Below, piece by piece: positions 16,478-25,792 of a stretch of DNA of 64,000 nucleotides. Location of the stretch: positions 92,421 to 156,420 of the forward strand of contig NZ_JJNZ01000026.1 in NCBI RefSeq assembly GCF_000690055.1, written 5' to 3'. Source of the stretch: Pseudoalteromonas fuliginea. GTDB taxonomy: Bacteria > Pseudomonadota > Gammaproteobacteria > Enterobacterales > Alteromonadaceae. Every line of letters begins with the position of its first letter. The stretch's first letter is position 1. Both the position numbers and the translations under genes were made by a program. The notes under the pieces are model-generated. The model ran no database searches. It was not told where the DNA came from and saw nothing but the letters and a program-made list of their open reading frames with translations.

Positions 16478-18886
16478 CTATTTTAGTGCTTTTTTAACAA
16501 CTGGGTAGTGATCCCATACTTGTTTATCACTGAGTGAGCGTACCAGCTTAATGTATTCTGCGTGTGTCCAAGCTAGAGGTGTTGCTGAATTAGTCCCTTC
16601 GCCCAGTGTATAACCTGCTTTGTTTACACCAACGCCGTCCCATACTTGCTCTGGTAACATCATGCCTTCATTGGCAAATTGCTCTAAGCCTTTAACATAG
16701 CTGTTTTTAATTTGCGCTTGTTTAGCATCATCCAGAGCGTTGTTCGCATTAGCTGCAGCTATTTCATAGTGACCACGCTCACCGGTGAAAAACGGCCATA
16801 CACGACCACGTTGGCCTGGTGTATTACTGCCACCCTCTGCGTAATTAGTACCGGTTACTTCATCTTCGCCGTAGCCATCATTACCGTAGCGACGGTAGCC
16901 TGCAAATGTGCCGCTGCCGTCGTCAAAGCTAAAGCTGTATTTAACTTGTAGGTTATCTTCAAGCGTTTCGTCATCGTACTCAGGCAATGTTTTAACAATG
17001 CTTTCGTCGTTAGCACCACGTAAGCCATAGCGTACTAGTTCTAAGAAGCCGCCATCTAAAATTTGCTTTTTGTTAAAACCTTCACGGCCATTATTAGCGT
17101 TAATTTTAGTGTCTGAGTTTGCATCGGTATCTTGGCCTATACGAATAAAGTATTCACCATCACTATTTTCGCCTTTTAAGTTACCTTTAGTGGTAAACAT
17201 TTGCGATTCAATATCGTTGCTGTATTTTTTAGCCGTAGCTAGGTAGCGCTGTGCGTTTTTATCATCGCCATTAAGCGCTGCTATATCACTGGCTGTAACA
17301 AGGCCTGCTACTATTGCGGCTGTAGTTGAAGGCGAATAACCGCTTTGCTCTTCCCAGCGCTCTTGTTGTGTTGCCGGTGGTGTAATTTGCGTGTCGTTCC
17401 ACAAAATTTTAGCAAGGCCGCCCTCGACTAAAAAATCCGCCGCTGGTTTTAACATACGTGCGTACCAGTCTTTAAGCTCGGCATCACTAAGTACATTTGC
17501 TTGGTGTAATTTCCACGCAAGCATAATTGGCATCGCAGTTTGATCAAGCTGTACACCCACCCATTCTAGTTCGCCATCGACATGTGTTTTTTGTAAAAAC
17601 CAGCCTGTATCTCCATTGTTACCTGGCGTTTTGCTATTAACTTGAACTTTTTCAAGGTATTCGAATGCTATTTTTGCTGTAGCTGTATCACCCAGTGCCA
17701 TAAATGCCATAGCTACTTGGTAGAAATCTCGTACCCACACGGCTTTATAACCAGTTGAGCCTATTTTAGCCGATACGGTTTCGCCCCACGGATTAGACAA
17801 CGACGCAATAAGCGCACCTGCGTGCGTTTTGTCTTCTTGTGCTTTTAATACCATTGCGCTGGTATAAAGTAACTTACCGTTATCGGCCGTTTGCCCCGTC
17901 ATTTTATTAATAGGTGTAAGGCTTTGTAGGTAATCTTGCCAACCAAATGCCGCACCTTCACCATTGTAGTTATCAAGTACACTTTGATAACCTTTTGCTA
18001 ATGTTTGGGCGCCCTGCTCTGCACTTTGTTGCTCGTTATGTGCAAAGCTCAGTACTAAATCAAACGTGGTATTACTTTCAATATTGCCAAGCTCAGCAAG
18101 TAAACTGACATTACCTGACTGCTCACCAGTATTGCTATAGCTGGTATTTAATGATTGTGACTTTTTAAGCTCATCCAAACCATCGCTTACACCCGTAAAG
18201 CCAACCGTTTTTGCGCCAAATTCAGTATTTGCTTGCAATGTTAAGTAGTTGTCACCTTGCCAAGCAACTAAACCTTGCTCGGTAGTTTTTGCAAAATCAT
18301 CAAGGCCATTATTATCAATATATGGATTTACCACAACATAGGCTTTAACGTCTTTAAGGTCGGTATTAAACACGCTACGAACAAATAAACTTTGCCCATC
18401 AGGATCGGTAAAAACGTGTTTTTCAAGAGTGAATCTGCCTTGTTTATCTTTACTTACTATTTTATAAGCAAGTGATAACGGACGGCCTTGCTCGTCTTTG
18501 TATAGATAATCAATAGTGACATCAAGATCGTCTGCTTCGCTAACAGTAAAGTCTTTTCCTGTTACCACAAATTGCATATCTTTTATTTGTGCTTGATGAA
18601 TAAGGCCAAACATAGTTTCGGTGATCATGCCTTTAGCAATTGAAAACCAGACTTTTGATACTACACCTGTTGGTGCATCACTTGTGTAATGACCATTTTG
18701 GTATTGCTCGTACGATGTGCCAATCCCTGTTTTACCTGCGTATGACCAAAACGGGTCGCTGCCCGGAGCACCAGGCGCAGTTGTTTTAGATGTTTGTACT
18801 GTTTGTGACTGATTCGTATTTTGAGCACCGCATGCAGTTAATCCAAGTGCTAATAATGAAATAGTAATTAGGTTATAGTTTTTCAT
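16478..18886 (-). CDS. GH15 glucoamylase/glucodextranase-like lipoprotein
   Basis: This is an 802-residue glycoside hydrolase family 15 enzyme that releases glucose from the non-reducing ends of alpha-glucans. A lipoprotein signal ends in LTAC at residue 19. The N-terminal ~270 residues match the beta-sandwich domain of bacterial glucoamylases and glucodextranases. The catalytic (alpha/alpha)6 barrel follows, with the general acid in RWEEQSGYSPST (E512/E513) and the base E777 in PLAWTHAEYIKL. I chose the ATG at 18886 since AAGAG precedes it and it gives a proper lipobox; a frame extends 42 bp further. It begins 10 bp after the MFS transporter stop. A maltodextrin substrate is inferred from the neighbours. 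Confidence 0.9.
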   Translation of the reverse strand: MKNYNLITISLLALGLTACGAQNTNQSQTVQTSKTTAPGAPGSDPFWSYAGKTGIGTSYEQYQNGHYTSDAPTGVVSKVWFSIAKGMITETMFGLIHQAQIKDMQFVVTGKDFTVSEADDLDVTIDYLYKDEQGRPLSLAYKIVSKDKQGRFTLEKHVFTDPDGQSLFVRSVFNTDLKDVKAYVVVNPYIDNNGLDDFAKTTEQGLVAWQGDNYLTLQANTEFGAKTVGFTGVSDGLDELKKSQSLNTSYSNTGEQSGNVSLLAELGNIESNTTFDLVLSFAHNEQQSAEQGAQTLAKGYQSVLDNYNGEGAAFGWQDYLQSLTPINKMTGQTADNGKLLYTSAMVLKAQEDKTHAGALIASLSNPWGETVSAKIGSTGYKAVWVRDFYQVAMAFMALGDTATAKIAFEYLEKVQVNSKTPGNNGDTGWFLQKTHVDGELEWVGVQLDQTAMPIMLAWKLHQANVLSDAELKDWYARMLKPAADFLVEGGLAKILWNDTQITPPATQQERWEEQSGYSPSTTAAIVAGLVTASDIAALNGDDKNAQRYLATAKKYSNDIESQMFTTKGNLKGENSDGEYFIRIGQDTDANSDTKINANNGREGFNKKQILDGGFLELVRYGLRGANDESIVKTLPEYDDETLEDNLQVKYSFSFDDGSGTFAGYRRYGNDGYGEDEVTGTNYAEGGSNTPGQRGRVWPFFTGERGHYEIAAANANNALDDAKQAQIKNSYVKGLEQFANEGMMLPEQVWDGVGVNKAGYTLGEGTNSATPLAWTHAEYIKLVRSLSDKQVWDHYPVVKKALK

Positions 18887-18896
18887 TTTTTTACTC

Positions 18897-20393
18897 TTAA
18901 TTAGAATTTTTAACGCGCATAACAGCAATGGCTGCTAATACAAATGACGCAGCACCAATTAACAAAGCGTAAATGGGCTGATTAGAAAACACATGACTCA
19001 AAATAAGCCCTAAAATACTGGCTGCAAGTAGCTGTGGAATAACAATAAAGAAGTTAAATATTCCCATATAAACACCCATTTTATTACTCGGTAATGAGTT
19101 ACTTAGCATTGCATAAGGCAGTGACAATATTGAAGCCCACGCAAAACCAACACCAATCATAGGAATAAGCAGCATTTTGGGGTCTGTTATAAACATAAAG
19201 CTGGCAAGGCCTAGTGCGCCTAGTAATAAGTTAAAACAATGCGCGCCTTTTAAGCCCATTTTTTTAACTAAGAATGGAATGCACATTGCGGCAATAGCAG
19301 CGAATCCATTGTAAGCCGCAAATAAAATACCGACCCAATCAGCGCCATCGTTAAACGCTTTTGATGTTGTATCGCTACTCCCATAATGAAAGCTTGTTAC
19401 TGCCGACGTGGTATAAATCCACATCGCAAATAAGGTAAACCAACTAAAAAATTGCACCCAAGCTAATTGCTTCATCGCAGTTGGCATTGTAAATACATCT
19501 TGCACTACTTGATAAAAGCCCCCTTGAGTGTGATTTTTAGCTTTTAATAAACCAGCTATCCACTGCACAATGCCAAAGGCAAGTAAGCCACCCGCTAATA
19601 AATAAAGTTCTTTTTCAAGCGCTAAGCCCATCACTAGGGCAAGTGTTGCAAGGCCTAATACAACAAATATAATGCCGCCTTTATTGTAGTTAATATCAGC
19701 AATTTCAGCCGTTACAACTGGCCCTTTTTGTGCCTCAAATTTAGCTAATTGCTCAGGTGTGTATTCTTTTGTTTTTGCAACAGTCCACAACACAGCAGCT
19801 AGTAAAACAACGCCACCCCAGTAAAATGAGTACTTAACTGAGTCTGGTATTTCACCAATAGCTGCCGTGTTACTCACATCAAACCAATTTGTCATCATCC
19901 ATGGCAGTGCTGATGCCAAAACTGCACCTATACCAATAAAAAAACTTTGTAACCCGTAACCGGTAGCGCGTTGCTTTTCTGGCAAGTTATCGCCTACAAG
20001 CGCTCTAAATGGTTCCATGGTTACGTTAATTGACGCATCCATAATCCACAACATACCAGCAGCAATCCACAATGTTGGCGAATGCGGCATAATAAACAAT
20101 GCAATGGTTGTTAATATTGCACCCAAAAAGAAAAATGGACGACGACGACCAAAACGACACCACGTTTTATCACTCCAATAACCAATAATAGGTTGCACAA
20201 TTAAACCGGTTAGCGGTGCTGCTACCCATAAAATAGGAATATCATCCACTTGTGCGCCAAGGGTTTGAAATATTCGGCTCACGTTACCGTTTTGCAGGGC
20301 AAAACCAAACTGTATGCCTAAAAAGCCAAAACACATGTTCCATATTTGCCAAAAGCTTAGAGTTGGCTTGTCGCTATTATTTTGATTATTCAT
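18897..20393 (-). CDS. MFS sugar transporter (maltose/maltodextrin type)
   Basis: This is a 498-residue inner-membrane permease with about twelve hydrophobic segments. The N-terminal FWQIWNMCFGFLGIQFGFALQ and the loop GYWSDKTWCRFGRRRPFF (near residue 75) are typical of the SUT/MalA-like branch of the major facilitator superfamily. The stretch FRALVGDNLPEKQRATGY lies near residue 130. It overlaps the amylase stop by 8 bp and is followed directly by the GH15 gene, so the three are co-translated. It probably imports maltose, maltodextrin or glucose by proton symport. The exact sugar cannot be read from the sequence. Confidence 0.88.
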   Translation of the reverse strand: MNNQNNSDKPTLSFWQIWNMCFGFLGIQFGFALQNGNVSRIFQTLGAQVDDIPILWVAAPLTGLIVQPIIGYWSDKTWCRFGRRRPFFFLGAILTTIALFIMPHSPTLWIAAGMLWIMDASINVTMEPFRALVGDNLPEKQRATGYGLQSFFIGIGAVLASALPWMMTNWFDVSNTAAIGEIPDSVKYSFYWGGVVLLAAVLWTVAKTKEYTPEQLAKFEAQKGPVVTAEIADINYNKGGIIFVVLGLATLALVMGLALEKELYLLAGGLLAFGIVQWIAGLLKAKNHTQGGFYQVVQDVFTMPTAMKQLAWVQFFSWFTLFAMWIYTTSAVTSFHYGSSDTTSKAFNDGADWVGILFAAYNGFAAIAAMCIPFLVKKMGLKGAHCFNLLLGALGLASFMFITDPKMLLIPMIGVGFAWASILSLPYAMLSNSLPSNKMGVYMGIFNFFIVIPQLLAASILGLILSHVFSNQPIYALLIGAASFVLAAIAVMRVKNSN

Positions 20394-22245
20394 TATTAGC
20401 CTTATTTGTTAATACTGCGCTGCTAAATGCATCAAGTGTAAGTGTGAAGGTTGCGCCTTGAGACCCTGATGTAATCTCGGTGCTATGCTGCTCAAGTAAG
20501 TCATGCAATTGAGTGTATTCGCTGAGTCCCGCTAATTGCACTTTTGATAAATTAACCGTCATTGTTTGAGATTGTTCGCTAAAGTTACTTAATACGTAAA
20601 GCATTTGTTGGCCAAGTTTGCGGGTAAAGCCTACAATTCGCTCACTTCCTGTAACACTAAGCTCACTCATTTCACCGCCCACCACTGCAGGTAAACTATT
20701 AAGTGACAGAATGGCTTTATAGTAATCACGAAGTGCTGACTGCTCTTTTGTTAAATTAGCGCCGTCAAACTTACCGCTATTCATCCATGCTTGATGCGCT
20801 GGTACGCCAATGTAATCAAAAATACTGGTGCGGGTTGGTAAGCCAAAGCCTGCATATTCAGATCCATCCTCCCCTACATCTTGGCCAAAATATAATAAGG
20901 TTGGTGCACGGCTAATCAGGTTTGAAACCACCATGGCTGGTTTACCCCACACGGCTTTGCCTGCAAAGTCTGGGCTTGCGATACGCTGTTCATCGTGATT
21001 TTCTAAAAAGTGCAGCATGTGCTGTTCAATATCCGCAACCTGTTGCTGCGCATCAAAAATAGCGTTTGCAGGTTGCTTGCTTTGCATAATTGCTTTTAAG
21101 GTATCGTAAAAACCGACCTTATCGTATAAATAGTCCATTTTACCTTGATGGATATAAGCACGGTACATTTTTGGGTTGTAAACTTCGGCAAGTAAAAATG
21201 CATCAGGTTTTTGCATTTTTATTGATGAGTTTAAAAAGCTCCAAAATTCAACCGGCACCATTTCGGCCATGTCGTACCTAAAGCCATCAACACCTTTATC
21301 TAACCAAAAAAGCGCAATGTCTCTAAATTTGTACCAGCTGTTAGGGAGCTCTTTATCTTGCCAAAACGCGTAGTGAGCACGGTAATCTTTATTTTTGTAT
21401 TCATTTGGTAACTCTACAAAGTCGTAGCTGCCATCAGGCTTTACACCGTAATTCACTTTTACTGTTTCGTACCAATCGTTCATATCTGGTTTTGGAGATC
21501 GAGCACCATTACCTGTCCATTTGGCGGGTGTTTCATCAAAAAAACCATCAACAAGAGGATGAGCATTCCCGCCTAGCACTTTATAGGTTGTAGAGGTAGG
21601 CACTTGAAATGACTGCCCAGGCACATAGTAAAAATTGTTGTTTTTATCGTACGTTTTACTGGTGTCGTCTTGCGCGCCAAAATCTTCAACCCCTTTAGGC
21701 TTTCCTAATGATTGATAATTTCGCGCAACATGGTTAGGCACTATATCAATAATGACTTTCATGCCATGGCTGTGCGTACGCTCAATGAGCTGGCTAAACT
21801 CTCCCATACGATTCGTCACGTTAATTGCTAAATCAGGATTTACATCATAATAATCTTTTATTGCATATGGCGAACCTGCTCGTCCTTTTACAACATCAGG
21901 GTCGTCTTGAGAAATCCCATAATCGCTATAATCGGCTACTAAGGCGTGGTGTAATACGCCGGTATACCAAACGTGCGTTGTTCCCAGCTCCTTTATACCT
22001 TTGAGGGCGGCATCGTTAAAATCGGCAAACTTACCTACGCCATTTTGCTCTTTAGTGCCCCATGAAACATTGGCTGTTTCGGTATTACCAAACAAGCGAG
22101 TAAATACTTGATATACAACCGGCTTGGTAAGCTCACTTTTTGTGTATGCAGGCGCTTGCGGTTGCTCAGGTTTGTTATTCTCTGAACACCCTGTAGAAAT
22201 AAGTGCGCTACACAGTACTGCGGATACATAAACTGATTTTTTCAT
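20386..22245 (-). CDS. GH13 alpha-amylase family lipoprotein
   Basis: This is a 619-residue periplasmic alpha-glucan hydrolase of family GH13. A lipoprotein signal ends in STGC at residue 20. The conserved regions are DIVPNH (167-172), GFRYDMAE with nucleophile D325, LLAEVYNP with acid/base E354, and FLENHDEQR with D418. The C-terminal ~90 residues form the usual beta-sandwich. It is the first gene of the amylase-transporter-GH15 unit and has a TGCATACGTATTCA operator 69 bp upstream. The residue after the lipid cysteine is serine, so outer-membrane sorting is expected. Product specificity is not determined. Confidence 0.92.
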   Translation of the reverse strand: MKKSVYVSAVLCSALISTGCSENNKPEQPQAPAYTKSELTKPVVYQVFTRLFGNTETANVSWGTKEQNGVGKFADFNDAALKGIKELGTTHVWYTGVLHHALVADYSDYGISQDDPDVVKGRAGSPYAIKDYYDVNPDLAINVTNRMGEFSQLIERTHSHGMKVIIDIVPNHVARNYQSLGKPKGVEDFGAQDDTSKTYDKNNNFYYVPGQSFQVPTSTTYKVLGGNAHPLVDGFFDETPAKWTGNGARSPKPDMNDWYETVKVNYGVKPDGSYDFVELPNEYKNKDYRAHYAFWQDKELPNSWYKFRDIALFWLDKGVDGFRYDMAEMVPVEFWSFLNSSIKMQKPDAFLLAEVYNPKMYRAYIHQGKMDYLYDKVGFYDTLKAIMQSKQPANAIFDAQQQVADIEQHMLHFLENHDEQRIASPDFAGKAVWGKPAMVVSNLISRAPTLLYFGQDVGEDGSEYAGFGLPTRTSIFDYIGVPAHQAWMNSGKFDGANLTKEQSALRDYYKAILSLNSLPAVVGGEMSELSVTGSERIVGFTRKLGQQMLYVLSNFSEQSQTMTVNLSKVQLAGLSEYTQLHDLLEQHSTEITSGSQGATFTLTLDAFSSAVLTNKANNE

Positions 22246-22313
22246 TGTGTGTCTTTTTTGTCAGTATTGTTATTACTTTATACTAAAGATTACTGCAGCA
22301 ACCATACAGTTGC

Positions 22314-22327
22314 TGCATACGTATTCA
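22314..22327. promoter_or_regulatory. maltose-type operator upstream of the amylase gene
   Basis: TGCATACGTATTCA is a near-perfect palindrome with the central ACGT common to LacI-family operators. It lies 69 bp upstream of the amylase start and 7 bp from the end of the preceding GH13 gene. The same sequence occurs upstream of the TonB receptor, and a perfect variant upstream of the alpha-glucosidase. Confidence 0.8.
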
Positions 22328-22333
22328 GGTAAA

Positions 22334-24190
22334 CTATTGAGAGGTATTTATAATTAATACCGTTGCACTCATAGCCGGTAGAGTAACTGCACTACCCAGC
22401 ATCTTTGTTTTGTGGGTGAATAAGTTTAGTGCTTTGGCATTTTTTGGTATTACTTCCTGCATATACTCAATATTCTTAGTGAGCTCTTTTGTGTTTTTAT
22501 TCATAAATACCAACACAGTTTGCTCGTCGCTAATACGCGCGTAACTATACACACCTTGTTGAGGCGTAAAGTGTACAAGCTTTCCTTTATCAAGCGCAGT
22601 GCTGCCTTTTCTAAAGTTAAGCAAGGTGCTAATTGTTTTATGCATCTCTTTTTGCTGTTTTGTTAGCCCCTCGCCCGTAAAGGCGTTACGAGTTTGGCCT
22701 TTAAATCCACCTGGGAAGTCTATTCTAATATCACCATGGTCTTTACTTGGGGTGTTATCTAATAGCACTTCCGTACCGTAGTACATTTGGGCTATACCTC
22801 GTGTGGTTAAAAACAAGGTCATTGCCATTTTAGTTTTGGCTTCGTCTTGGCCAAGTTCAGTGTAAACGCGGCTCATATCGTGATTATCTGCAAATACCAT
22901 AATGTTATTGGTATCAGGGTATAAAAAATCATTAGCTAACGATTCATATACTTTAACCCAACCGGTGTTCCAACTTTCATCTTCATTTAGCGCTTGAATT
23001 ACCGCCTCTTGCAACGAAAAGTCCATAACGCTTGGTAGGCTTGATGTATAGCCATCTTGGTTATGCTTACCACGTTGCCAGTAAGAGGCAATAGCAGGGT
23101 TAGAGGTCCACTCTTCTCCTACAATATTAAAATCCGGATACTCTTGCATAATTGCTTTTGTCCAATCGCTCAAAAATGCTTTATCTGAGTAAGAGTAAGT
23201 ATCAACGCGAATACCACTTAAATCTGCGTATTCAATCCACCAAATCGCATTTTGAATTAAATATTCGCTTAAAAGTGGTTGGCGCTGGTTTAAATCCGGC
23301 ATGCTGGCTACAAACCAGCCATCGTTAAACTGGCGTTTATCGTAATCGCTTGCGTGTGGGTCTTGAATTGTTTGGCGGGCATGGCTTGTCGCATTTTTAC
23401 CATTTTCAAATTCGCCATTAAAGTTGATCCAATCTTTGCTCGGTTTATCCTTCATCCATGTATGCTCAGCACCAAAGTGATTAAGCACCATATCCATTAC
23501 CAAGCCTATACCCTGCTCTTTGGCCTTTACTGAGAGCAATTTATAAAGTGAATTAGAACCCATGCGTGGGTCTACGTTATAAAAATCAGTAATAGCATAA
23601 CCGTGATAAGAGTAATCGGGCATGTTGTTTTCAAGCACCGGCGTTAACCACAACTGCGTTACACCTAAATCTTTTAAATATGGCAATGCATTAATAACAC
23701 CTTGTATATCACCACCGTGTCGCCCGCCCTTTGTAGTAGGATCAGCGGCTTCTAGCATGCTAGGGACAGTATCGTTTTGCTCATCACCATTAGCAAAACG
23801 ATCGGGGTTAATTAGATAAAGAGTATCGGCTGATGTAAACCCTTGGCGCTTTGCACTGTTTTTATCACGTGCAAGTAGCGGAAATTCAAAACGTTGGTTC
23901 GTTTCGCTGCTATTAAATTCAAGCGTTCCCGCTTTAGCGGCATCGGAAATGGTTATATTTAAAAATACATAATTAGGGTTATCTGTACGCGTTATTTTAT
24001 TTAACTTAACGCCATTGTATTTAGCTAATTTAATTTGCTCGTTAGAAATGTTTTTTTCATGCACCATGATGGTTATAGTGCTTTTATTCATACCTACCCA
24101 CCAATTGGCCGGTTCAACGTCAAGTGCGTAGCTAATGGTTGGTAAGGTACATGCACTTACAAGTAAAAGTGTGTTTAAAAATCGCATCAT
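22334..24190 (-). CDS. GH13 cyclomaltodextrinase/neopullulanase-type enzyme, exported
   Basis: This is a 618-residue GH13 enzyme with an N-terminal cyclomaltodextrinase-type domain (residues about 24-110, beginning EPANWWVGM) and a C-terminal domain of the same family. A signal peptide ends near SYA (residue 22). Catalytic motifs are MDMVLNHFG (232-240), GIRVDTYSY with nucleophile D330, IVGEEW with acid/base E359, and ADNHDMSR with D438. The architecture matches SusA-like periplasmic enzymes that open cyclodextrins or cut pullulan and maltodextrins. Its start codon overlaps the halogenase stop (TAATG), so translation is coupled to that gene. Confidence 0.92.
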   Translation of the reverse strand: MMRFLNTLLLVSACTLPTISYALDVEPANWWVGMNKSTITIMVHEKNISNEQIKLAKYNGVKLNKITRTDNPNYVFLNITISDAAKAGTLEFNSSETNQRFEFPLLARDKNSAKRQGFTSADTLYLINPDRFANGDEQNDTVPSMLEAADPTTKGGRHGGDIQGVINALPYLKDLGVTQLWLTPVLENNMPDYSYHGYAITDFYNVDPRMGSNSLYKLLSVKAKEQGIGLVMDMVLNHFGAEHTWMKDKPSKDWINFNGEFENGKNATSHARQTIQDPHASDYDKRQFNDGWFVASMPDLNQRQPLLSEYLIQNAIWWIEYADLSGIRVDTYSYSDKAFLSDWTKAIMQEYPDFNIVGEEWTSNPAIASYWQRGKHNQDGYTSSLPSVMDFSLQEAVIQALNEDESWNTGWVKVYESLANDFLYPDTNNIMVFADNHDMSRVYTELGQDEAKTKMAMTLFLTTRGIAQMYYGTEVLLDNTPSKDHGDIRIDFPGGFKGQTRNAFTGEGLTKQQKEMHKTISTLLNFRKGSTALDKGKLVHFTPQQGVYSYARISDEQTVLVFMNKNTKELTKNIEYMQEVIPKNAKALNLFTHKTKMLGSAVTLPAMSATVLIINTSQ

Positions 24191-25683
24191 TAGGCCTTTT
24201 TGATTTCTTTTAAAAAATCTTTATGAGTGGGTAACTGCTCTACCGTTGAAGTAATAAGCGTTTTTAATGTAGAAAATAAATCGTTAAGTTGTTCACTACT
24301 GAGTGAATCTACAATACTGTTGTAATCATCGGGGATAAGGCCCTGGCCTATAAACACTTGCTGCCAAGCAACTTCAGCAAATAACTCGTCGTTTTCACGG
24401 ACTACCTTGCCTGTGTGTTTAAATAAACTGAGTTTATGAGTCAATGAGTCGGGAATTTCCATTTGCTTACACTGACGCCAAAATGCAGAGTCGCCCCGCT
24501 CTGTAAGTTTGTAATGCAAAATAATAAAATCGCGCATGTGCTCTATTTCTGTCACGCTTTGTTTATTAAACTCGCTTGCTAACGCATCGCTGATACCATG
24601 GTGTGGAAATAATTTGATCAGCCGTGTAACTGCGCTTTGAATTAGGTGAATGCTTGTAGATTCCAATGGCTCTAAAAAGCCACTTGATAAACCAACCGCG
24701 ACTACATTTTTATGCCATTGTTTTACACGTCTACCTGTTTTGAATTTAATAAATCTAGGTTCTGTTATTGGATCTGCCGGTAAGTTATTAAGCAACAACG
24801 CCTTTGCGTCTTCATCCGATAAATAACGACTACAATAAACCAAGCCATTGCCTATTCGGCTTTGTAACGGAATTTGCCACTGCCAACCGGCACTGTGCGC
24901 AATTGATTGCGTATAAGGTTTTAATTCATCGTTTGATTTTGTTTGTACTGCGATGGCACTATCGCATGGTAAATAATGAGACCAATCTACAAATCCGGTA
25001 TTGAGTGTTTTCTCAATAAGCAACGCACGCAACCCTGTGCAATCTATAAATAAATCACCGTTGATTTGCTTATTATCATCGAGTATGAGTGTTTCTACAT
25101 TACCCGTTGCTAAACATTGTGTAACCTCACTAATTTTGGCATCAATGTGTTTTACACCGCGCGATATTGCCAGCTTTTTTAAATATTCAGCGTAGAGTGT
25201 TGCATCAAAATGATAAGCGTAACTTAGGCCAGGCAATTGCGTATTAAGGATGGTATTTAATGGTGCAAATTTATGCTGTTTAGCAGCTTGATAATTTAAC
25301 GAAAAATCCCATAGGCTATCTTCAGAGCCTGTAATATTTCCCTTTACCCAAAAATTGTAAAAATCGCAAAAAGGAAAGTCTTTTCCAAATGAGCCAAAAG
25401 CATGCATGTAGCTGTGAGAGGGGGTTTTCCAGTTTTCGAATTCAATACCGAGTTTAATTGTTGCGTTGGTTTCATTTATAAACTCTTTTTCGTTAATGCC
25501 TAATGCGTTATTAAGTTGGATAATAGGTGGTATGGTTGCTTCTCCAACTCCCACGGTGCCAATAGATGATGACTCTATCAATGTGATATTAATTACTTTA
25601 CCTAACACTTTATTAAGCAGTGCTGCAGTTATCCAACCTGCGGTACCACCGCCTGCGATCACGACGTGTTTTATTGATTTCAT
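24190..25683 (-). CDS. flavin-dependent tryptophan halogenase family protein in the starch locus
   Basis: This is a roughly 497-residue FAD-dependent enzyme of the tryptophan halogenase family. The FAD-binding motif [10 protein letters not shown] is near residue 12. The conserved GVGEATIPP follows near residue 46. The catalytic lysine is K77 in [11 protein letters not shown], and WQWQIP (family signature WxWxIP) is near residue 255. [13 protein letters not shown] carries the catalytic glutamate. All key residues are intact. I chose the ATG at 25683; a GTG 12 bp upstream is possible. Genes of this type often accompany TonB receptors in carbohydrate loci, where a halogenase role has not been shown to my knowledge. 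It lies between receptor and cyclomaltodextrinase genes. Confidence 0.85.
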   Translation of the reverse strand: MKSIKHVVIAGGGTAGWITAALLNKVLGKVINITLIESSSIGTVGVGEATIPPIIQLNNALGINEKEFINETNATIKLGIEFENWKTPSHSYMHAFGSFGKDFPFCDFYNFWVKGNITGSEDSLWDFSLNYQAAKQHKFAPLNTILNTQLPGLSYAYHFDATLYAEYLKKLAISRGVKHIDAKISEVTQCLATGNVETLILDDNKQINGDLFIDCTGLRALLIEKTLNTGFVDWSHYLPCDSAIAVQTKSNDELKPYTQSIAHSAGWQWQIPLQSRIGNGLVYCSRYLSDEDAKALLLNNLPADPITEPRFIKFKTGRRVKQWHKNVVAVGLSSGFLEPLESTSIHLIQSAVTRLIKLFPHHGISDALASEFNKQSVTEIEHMRDFIILHYKLTERGDSAFWRQCKQMEIPDSLTHKLSLFKHTGKVVRENDELFAEVAWQQVFIGQGLIPDDYNSIVDSLSSEQLNDLFSTLKTLITSTVEQLPTHKDFLKEIKKA

Positions 25684-25742
25684 CTTATTATCCACGTTTT
25701 ATTAAATCAAAGTATGATTAAAAAGTTAGGTAAAGTAGCTAT

Positions 25743-25776
25743 AAAAAAGCCCTTGTAAAATAAATCACAAGGGCTT
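25743..25776 (-). terminator. terminator or attenuator after the starch TonB receptor gene
   Basis: A perfect 10-bp stem (aagcccttgt at 25747-25756 with its complement at 25767-25776) is followed on the minus strand by a run of U. It lies just downstream of the receptor stop. Read-through would feed the halogenase and GH13 genes, which gives the receptor the highest expression. Confidence 0.8.
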
Positions 25777-25792
25777 CTACACACCATTTTTA

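Noticed and set aside
20386..22245. Interpretation of the GH13 lipoprotein as a fused or truncated enzyme
   Set aside because: All conserved GH13 regions are present in order with a normal C-terminal domain; length is ordinary.
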